Below are positions 5,847 through 10,174 of a stretch of DNA of 10,174 bases, piece after piece (the first letter of the stretch is position 1; each line of letters starts with the position of its first letter). The stretch covers positions 1 through 10,174 of the forward strand of contig QHUV01000117.1 of the NCBI GenBank assembly GCA_003222065.1, in the 5' to 3' direction. This DNA is from Gemmatimonadota bacterium (GTDB lineage: Bacteria; Gemmatimonadota; Gemmatimonadetes; Gemmatimonadales; Gemmatimonadaceae). A program made the position numbers and the translations under genes. The notes under the pieces were generated by a model. It was not told where the DNA came from. It was given only the letters and a program-made list of their open reading frames with translations, and ran no database searches.

Positions 5847-7403
5847 TCAGGGCGCGCGGGGTGCCGCCTCCCGCGCCGCCGTCGTCGTCGTGCGGCGCTC
5901 GTAGCGCACCTTACCGCCGAGGATCGTCAGATCCACCCGTGCCGACGGGATGTCGTCCTCTGGCGCGGTCATGATGTTCTTCGAAAGCACGACGATGTCC
6001 GCCAGCTTACCCGGTGTCAGCGAGCCCTTCTCCTTCTCTTCGAACGCCGCGTAAGCATTGTTTAGCGTATACGCACGAAGCCCTTCGTCGCGCGTTACCC
6101 GCTGCTCGGGAACGAAGACGACGCCCTCTCGTGTCTTCCGTGTGACGCTTCCATAAAAGCTCATGATCGGATCGACGTCCTCGACCGGGGTGTCCGTACC
6201 ATTTGTCACGACAGCGCCCGCGTCTAGCAGCGACCGCCACGGGTAAGATGTTCGTCGAGCACGTTCTTCGCCCAACCGTTTGGCGACCCAGGGTCCGTCA
6301 GAGATCGTGTGAACGCCCTGCATCGACGCGATGACGCCCAGCGCCTTGAAGCGCGGCACGTCCAACGGATCTATGTGTTGGGCGTGCTCGATACGCCAGC
6401 GGAGATCATGCGCGTCGGCGTTGTCGCGGAAGATGCGCTGGTAGGTATCGAGTACCTCGCGGTTCGCCCGGTCCCCAATCGCGTGGAGATATCCGTCCAA
6501 CTTCGCGTCGAGCGTGGAATCGGACTCGAAGCGTACCATGACATACAGGCGCACCGGCAACTTGCCTTCGCGGGCCAACTGCTTGAAGCCGTCGATCGTC
6601 GCGAAGCTCGAGCCGGCATCGTGAAAGCTCGTCACGCCCTTCGAGAGCGCGTCGTCACCGGCGAGCTGCACGATCTTTCGGAAGCGTGCTTCTTCCTCCT
6701 GCTTCGTTAGGTGCGGGAGTTTGGCGCGCGCCCGACCGATGAGCGACTGGGCGGACTCCTTGAGCAGTCCGGTCGGCTCACCGGAGGAGTCCTTCACGAT
6801 CTCGCCGCCGGCGGGATTGGGCGTTTCGCGGCCGACGCCGGCGAGTCGCAGCGCCGCGCCATTCACGAACGACGCATGACCGCTCGCGTGCTCCAGCACG
6901 ACCGGGTTGCGCGCGCTCACCGCATCCAGTGACGCGTGGAGCGGGACCCCTTCCACGTTAGGCGCGGGAGCGTGCGTCCACTTTTCCTGGTGCCAACCAC
7001 GGCCTTCGATGAGCGTGCCCGGCTTGGCGGCGGCGGCCGCGTCGCGCACCTGGACGACGATGTCATCCCAGGTCCGCGCCTTGGTAAGATCGAGCACGAG
7101 CTTCGATTCGCCGAGTGCCGTGTAGTGGCCGTGACCGTCTATGAACCCTGGAATCGCGAGCCGTCCGCGAAGATCGATGACGCGCGTACGCGGGCCAACC
7201 CACCCCTGGATCTCGGCGTCGCTGCCAACGGCGGCAATGCGGTCGCCGCGCACGGCGACCGCCTGCGCGCGTGGATGCTGCGAGTCCACCGTAAAGAGGT
7301 CGCCGTGAAGGAGGACGAGATCAGCGCGACTCTGTTGCGCACTGGCCGTATTCGCGACGAAGGCCGCGCAAAGCGCGGCGAGGTGCAAGCGAAGCGTGGG
7401 CAC
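5847..7403 (-). CDS. Secreted YtcJ-type amidohydrolase with a missing central segment
   Basis: 518 residues from a GTG at 7403, chosen because AGGGAG lies 4 bases upstream and the next residues form a signal peptide (TLRLHLAALCAAFVANTASA, cleaved before QQ). The Amidohydro_3 features in order are ADLVLLHGDLFTVD, the metal site HGHY (91-94), EHASGHASFVNGAAL (171-185), GEPTGLL, HAIGDRANR (307-315), RIEHAQHIDP (337-346), ASMQGVHTISD, TNGTDTPVEDVDP (400-412) and the C-terminal strand set KGSLTPGKLADIVVLS. Relatives hydrolyse amide-type bonds, but the substrate of this subfamily is unknown to me. In homologues I recall, about 65-70 residues with a Lys and a DGALG motif separate the RLYVMVR strand from HAIGD. 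Here DAKLDGY (299-305) runs directly into LHAIGD. The frame is otherwise intact. The protein may be inactive, altered, or a product of a sequencing or assembly gap. It is divergent from the LEA14-like gene. Confidence 0.9.
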   Translation of the reverse strand: MPTLRLHLAALCAAFVANTASAQQSRADLVLLHGDLFTVDSQHPRAQAVAVRGDRIAAVGSDAEIQGWVGPRTRVIDLRGRLAIPGFIDGHGHYTALGESKLVLDLTKARTWDDIVVQVRDAAAAAKPGTLIEGRGWHQEKWTHAPAPNVEGVPLHASLDAVSARNPVVLEHASGHASFVNGAALRLAGVGRETPNPAGGEIVKDSSGEPTGLLKESAQSLIGRARAKLPHLTKQEEEARFRKIVQLAGDDALSKGVTSFHDAGSSFATIDGFKQLAREGKLPVRLYVMVRFESDSTLDAKLDGYLHAIGDRANREVLDTYQRIFRDNADAHDLRWRIEHAQHIDPLDVPRFKALGVIASMQGVHTISDGPWVAKRLGEERARRTSYPWRSLLDAGAVVTNGTDTPVEDVDPIMSFYGSVTRKTREGVVFVPEQRVTRDEGLRAYTLNNAYAAFEEKEKGSLTPGKLADIVVLSKNIMTAPEDDIPSARVDLTILGGKVRYERRTTTTAAREAAPRAP

Positions 7404-7477
7404 GGGACTCCCTGCGTGGAGGATTGGTGACGAGGAATGATGCCGCCGGGTGTGGCGTCTTGCCAGTGATCGCCGCC

Positions 7478-7483
7478 TAGATT
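7478..7483 (+). promoter_or_regulatory. Candidate -10 element of a leaderless transcript
   Basis: TAGATT fits TANNNT and ends 6 bases before the ATG at 7490. This is the spacing typical of leaderless bacterial mRNAs. No Shine-Dalgarno sequence precedes this ATG, and no -35 at 17 bases is evident (TTGCCA at 7460 is only 12 bases away). Confidence 0.35.
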
Positions 7484-7489
7484 GCTTGC

Positions 7490-7954
7490 ATGCATCGTCG
7501 CTCCCTAATCGCCGGTGTCGCGATCGCGCTCGCCGCATTCGGCTGCTCCGCCGCGGCAAAGCATCTCTTCACCGCCCCGACCGTGGCGTTTCGCGGCGTT
7601 GCGCTCGAGAGCATCAGTCCATTCGGCGGACGCGTGCGCGTGAATCTCCTCGTGCGCAACCCCAATCCATACAGCCTGTCGACGTCGGCGATGACGTACG
7701 AGCTATTCGTGCGCGATACCGTTGCGCTCGCGCGTGGCGCCGACACACTGCACCGCACCGTCGGCGGCCACGATTCGCTGGTGGTGGCGCTGCCCCTGGA
7801 CGTGAGCTTGCGAGGTCTCTTGGTCGCCGGGAACGCGGTCGTCGGTTACGGAATGGTTCCCTATCGCCTCGTTGGCGACATCACTGCCGAGACGCCGATC
7901 GGGGCGCGCAAAATTCCATTCGATCAGAAGGGAGAATTCGCGCCGGTGCGTTGA
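7490..7954 (+). CDS. LEA14-like (WHy domain) lipoprotein
   Basis: 154 residues. The signal ends in lipobox AAFGC (Cys19), so the protein should be lipid-anchored. The rest fits the LEA type 2/WHy domain: PTVAFRGVALESISPFGGRV, then the hallmark strand and turn VNLLVRNPNPYSL (51-63), MTYELFVRDTVALARG, VALPLDVSLRG and VPYRLVGDITAETPIG. Bacterial members are linked to desiccation or envelope stress, but no specific activity is known. The start at 7490 lacks a Shine-Dalgarno site and may be leaderless. The gene is divergent from the amidohydrolase, and its last 31 bp overlap the end of the DedA-PAP2 gene on the other strand. Confidence 0.88.
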   Translation: MHRRSLIAGVAIALAAFGCSAAAKHLFTAPTVAFRGVALESISPFGGRVRVNLLVRNPNPYSLSTSAMTYELFVRDTVALARGADTLHRTVGGHDSLVVALPLDVSLRGLLVAGNAVVGYGMVPYRLVGDITAETPIGARKIPFDQKGEFAPVR

Positions 7955-9327
7955 GTGCGTCTCGCCGAGGCGCCGAGGACCCCGGCCTCTTGCTTCCGGC
8001 GCGCGACCTCGAGCGCGGTGATCGACGCGGTGAGCCACACTGCCCCGGCAGCCAACCCGCCAACGACGTCGCTGAAGAAGTGGAGGCCGAGGTAGAGCCG
8101 GCTGTAGCCGACCGCGATCGCCAGTGCCGCCGCGAGAGCAATCGCCAGGGCGTGCCACCAGCGCGAGCTCGTTAGGCGCACGACGAAGTAGGCGATCATG
8201 CCATAACCGACGAGGGCGGCGAGCACGTGACTGCTCGGGAAGCTGAACGAGGGCTCGGTCGCGTAAGGCACCTCGAATATCGGTCGCTCGCGGTGGATTG
8301 CATGCTTCAGCCCCCATGCCAGCAGCTCGCTGCCGGCGAGCGCCGCCAGCCAGCCGGCAAAGGCGAGCCATCCGTGGCGCGATGCATACCAAAGCGCGAA
8401 GCCGACGCCAAACACGGCTGCCGCCGATATGGTTCCAAGACGCGTCACCAGGATCCAGAACGCAATCCCGGCCGGCGTCGCGCCGCTGTGTAGTGCCTCG
8501 GCGAGGTCGAGGTCGAAGCGCACGATCGCCATCCTCGACAAGACGCTCTGCGCGATGGCGCCAAATATGAGTAACAGCACAAAGCTGATACCCAGTCCAA
8601 GCGTGAGATTGAGTCCGAGGTAGTCGGCCGCAGAGAAGCGCCGGAAGAGAATCGATTGCGCCCGCGGCGATCGATGCGCGAGCCATCGGACCGGTCCTGA
8701 CATCAACACGCGATGCCACGCCGTGCCCTCGGCGCGCCACGTGGCGTCGGCGTCCTCGATCAGCCATCCGCCCGCTACAGCCACTGTCACCAATGCGGCG
8801 AGGCCGAAGCCGGCGACGAGCGCCGCGCGCACGAGCTGATGGTAGAATGCCCCGGCGTGATGTCCGAAGAAGTACCCGATGGCGCAGAAGGCCGTTGCCC
8901 AGATTGCCGCGCCGGCGAGGTTGTAAGCGGCAAAACGACGCGCGTCCATTCGGGAGACGCCGGCGACGAGCGAGATGAGCATACGTACAACAGGCACGAA
9001 TCGGCCGAATAGAACGGCGCTCGCGCCATGGCGTTCGAAGAAGCGGTGGGCGCGGCCGAGCGCGCCGGCGCCGCCGTGAGCGCGTCGCATGATGAACGTC
9101 GACCCGCGGCGACCCAAGTAGAACGCCGCCGTCGTACCCGCCGCCGTAGAAAACGTGGCGACGAGGAAGACCAGAACGAGCGACAGGTGGCCGCGCGCGG
9201 CAAGCGCGGACGCCGTGACCACGGTGGTATCGGTAGGAAAGGGGATCGCGAGCCCTTCGCCGAAGAGAAAGAGCGCGATCAGCGCATAGCCGTAGTGGGC
9301 GACGAGCCCCACGAGATGTGCCGCCAC
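7924..9327 (-). CDS. DedA-PAP2 fusion membrane protein (lipid-carrier flippase and phosphatase)
   Basis: 467 residues starting with GTG at 9327. The N-terminal DedA/VTT domain (1-190) contains GEGLAIPFPTD with acidic residues Glu24 and Asp33, and GRFVPVVRMLISLVAGVSRM with Arg109 and Arg115. A polar linker (about 190-230) follows. The C-terminal PAP2 domain (about 235-440) carries the full phosphatase signature: K341-x6-R348-P349, PSSH with His367 (the usual form is PSGH), and SR(409-410)-x5-H416-x3-D420. DedA proteins flip undecaprenyl phosphate, and PAP2 proteins such as PgpB and BcrC remove phosphate from undecaprenyl diphosphate. The fusion would join both steps of carrier recycling, though a phosphatidylglycerophosphate-type substrate is also possible. 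There are about ten predicted membrane segments. The start lies 4 bases after the stop of the XoxJ-like gene with no strong Shine-Dalgarno site, which suggests translational coupling. The 3' end overlaps the LEA14-like gene by 31 bp. Confidence 0.93.
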   Translation of the reverse strand: MAAHLVGLVAHYGYALIALFLFGEGLAIPFPTDTTVVTASALAARGHLSLVLVFLVATFSTAAGTTAAFYLGRRGSTFIMRRAHGGAGALGRAHRFFERHGASAVLFGRFVPVVRMLISLVAGVSRMDARRFAAYNLAGAAIWATAFCAIGYFFGHHAGAFYHQLVRAALVAGFGLAALVTVAVAGGWLIEDADATWRAEGTAWHRVLMSGPVRWLAHRSPRAQSILFRRFSAADYLGLNLTLGLGISFVLLLIFGAIAQSVLSRMAIVRFDLDLAEALHSGATPAGIAFWILVTRLGTISAAAVFGVGFALWYASRHGWLAFAGWLAALAGSELLAWGLKHAIHRERPIFEVPYATEPSFSFPSSHVLAALVGYGMIAYFVVRLTSSRWWHALAIALAAALAIAVGYSRLYLGLHFFSDVVGGLAAGAVWLTASITALEVARRKQEAGVLGASARRTQRTGANSPF

Positions 9328-9331
9328 GCGC

Positions 9332-10141
9332 CTAACGCGTCACCAGGGGCACGCCGTACGTGCTGAGTATGTGATCGATCTCCGGCTGACGCCGCGCGAT
9401 CTCGGCGTCGAGCACGGCCGACCGCGTACTGTCGCGGCGCCGCACGCCGATGGCGATGTCGAACGCATACTGCATCACGCCGTCCTGCTGCGGCGTCACG
9501 GGGCGCAGGTCGAGGGGGACGCGCGATCGTCGCGCGAAGTAGCCAGCGAGCGGGCCCCACGCGACGGCGACGTCCACCTCTTTGCTCACCACGGCATCGA
9601 TGAGCCGCGCCGGTGGATTCGGCTTGGAGTAGTCTCCATACAACGTGTAGCCGACGACGTTCGACGTGAGACCGCGGCGCGCCAACGAATGCGCCGCCGG
9701 CGAATTTGCATAGTCGTCGCCGATGAGATGCACGCCGACGCGCAGCGTGCGAAGCGCCGGATCGTCGAGCGACGAGATGTGAAGGCCACGGTCACGCCGC
9801 GTGACGAAGACGTAGGTCGAGCGGTAGTACGGACGCGTCGTCCGCACCATACCGTACCCCGTGGGAACACCGAGAATGACGTCGCAGCTTCCCGCATTGA
9901 GCGTGTTGCGAACGAATCCGCGGCGTTGCGCCCACCAGGTGTATTCGACGCGCGCGCCGAGATCACGCGCGATGAGCGCCGCGATGCGATTCTCGAAGCC
10001 CTCGCCGCGGTTGTTCGAGAAGGGAAGGTTGTTCGGATCGGCGCAGACGCGCAGGGCGTCGGCAGATCGACCGGTCCCTGACCGCGCCGCGAGAGCGCCC
10101 AGACAGGCGCCGGTGACAGCCAGCGCGATCGACCACTTCAT
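9332..10141 (-). CDS. XoxJ/MoxJ-like periplasmic binding protein of a quinoprotein dehydrogenase system
   Basis: 269 residues with an N-terminal signal sequence (about 1-22). The body matches the family of quinoprotein-dehydrogenase-associated solute-binding proteins: RVCADPNNLPFSNNRGEGFE (31-50), EYTWWAQRRGFVRNTL (66-81), CDVILGVPTGYGMVRTTRPYYRSTYVFV (86-113), LRVGVHLIGDDYA (133-145) and VDVAVAWGPLAGYF (189-202). Cys33 and Cys86 may form a disulfide. Known relatives sit next to lanthanide- or calcium-dependent methanol dehydrogenase (xoxF/mxaF) and its cytochrome, and are thought to help activate the enzyme. That dehydrogenase is not in this window and would be expected upstream, beyond 10174. 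GAGGT lies 5 bases before the ATG. The TAG stop is part of a CGTTAGGC word and is followed after 4 bases by the DedA-PAP2 start. Confidence 0.88.
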   Translation of the reverse strand: MKWSIALAVTGACLGALAARSGTGRSADALRVCADPNNLPFSNNRGEGFENRIAALIARDLGARVEYTWWAQRRGFVRNTLNAGSCDVILGVPTGYGMVRTTRPYYRSTYVFVTRRDRGLHISSLDDPALRTLRVGVHLIGDDYANSPAAHSLARRGLTSNVVGYTLYGDYSKPNPPARLIDAVVSKEVDVAVAWGPLAGYFARRSRVPLDLRPVTPQQDGVMQYAFDIAIGVRRRDSTRSAVLDAEIARRQPEIDHILSTYGVPLVTR

Positions 10142-10174
10142 ACCAGACCTCGGAGCAGAATTATCGCGTCGAGC
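10138..10174 (-). CDS. Possible C-terminal end of an upstream gene
   Basis: One minus-strand frame entering the window reads LDAIILLRGLV and ends at a TGA that overlaps the ATG of the XoxJ-like gene as ATGA. Such overlaps are common in translationally coupled operons. Twelve codons are too few to separate this from chance. If real, the upstream gene would be in the same operon and could be the expected dehydrogenase or cytochrome. Confidence 0.3.
   Translation of the reverse strand, partial: LDAIILLRGLV

Noticed and set aside
5847..7403. Calling the amidohydrolase a pseudogene
   Set aside because: The frame, start, signal peptide and both flanking halves are intact. The apparent internal loss is in frame and rests on remembered homologues, so it is kept as a CDS with a caveat.
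7450..8175. Open + strand frame of 241 codons over the LEA14-like gene and the DedA-PAP2 end
   Set aside because: Arg-rich with no signal or domain, and it conflicts with two well-supported genes.
7703..8767. Long open minus-strand frame of 354 codons overlapping the DedA-PAP2 gene
   Set aside because: The composition is Arg/Gly-rich without domains, typical of the alternative frame of a high-G+C gene. The DedA-PAP2 frame has intact motifs throughout.

Overview
The window is high in G+C (about 64% by eye) and densely coded. It carries secreted proteins and lipoproteins, an IlvE aminotransferase, an HtrA protease and a protein of the XoxJ/MoxJ family. The short N-terminal lipoprotein styles, the secreted YtcJ-type amidohydrolase and the repeat-filled spacers resemble Gemmatimonadota or a related soil phylum. 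This assignment is inference, since there is no rRNA or other phylogenetic marker. No tRNA, rRNA, CRISPR array or insertion sequence was seen.

Layout. Positions 1-95 hold the 3' end of a + strand gene. It converges on an HtrA-type serine protease (minus, 178-1431), and a large inverted repeat plus a 22-bp perfect palindrome lie between the two. A divergent spacer of about 330 bp then leads to ilvE (+, 1764-2741). ilvE converges on a small secreted protein of unknown function (minus, 2787-3182) through a hairpin. A 7-bp-period repeat array (3251-3364) precedes a lipoprotein hydrolase of the S15/CocE type (+, 3405-5219). This converges on an NTF2-like lipoprotein (minus, 5244-5768), which lies downstream of a secreted YtcJ-type amidohydrolase (minus, 5847-7403). 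A LEA14/WHy-domain lipoprotein (+, 7490-7954) is read divergently from the amidohydrolase. Its 3' end overlaps the 3' end of a DedA-PAP2 fusion (minus, 7924-9327). Four bases upstream of that fusion lies a XoxJ-like periplasmic binding protein (minus, 9332-10141), which may itself overlap the end of another gene leaving the window.

Functions. Most products act outside the cytoplasm: periplasmic protein quality control (HtrA), cell-surface hydrolases, undecaprenyl-phosphate recycling (DedA-PAP2) and an accessory of a PQQ-dependent alcohol dehydrogenase system (XoxJ-like). IlvE is the only clear cytoplasmic enzyme. The genes do not form one pathway.

Most notable signals: (1) the octamer CGTTAGGC or its complement occurs nine times, against well under one expected, and often forces rare codons; (2) three spacers are built of different 7-bp units, two of them with inverted halves; (3) the amidohydrolase appears to lack about 65-70 central residues that include a conserved Lys/DGALG segment, while its frame stays open; (4) the DedA-PAP2 fusion would join lipid-carrier dephosphorylation and flipping in one protein, and is probably cotranslated with the XoxJ-like gene.
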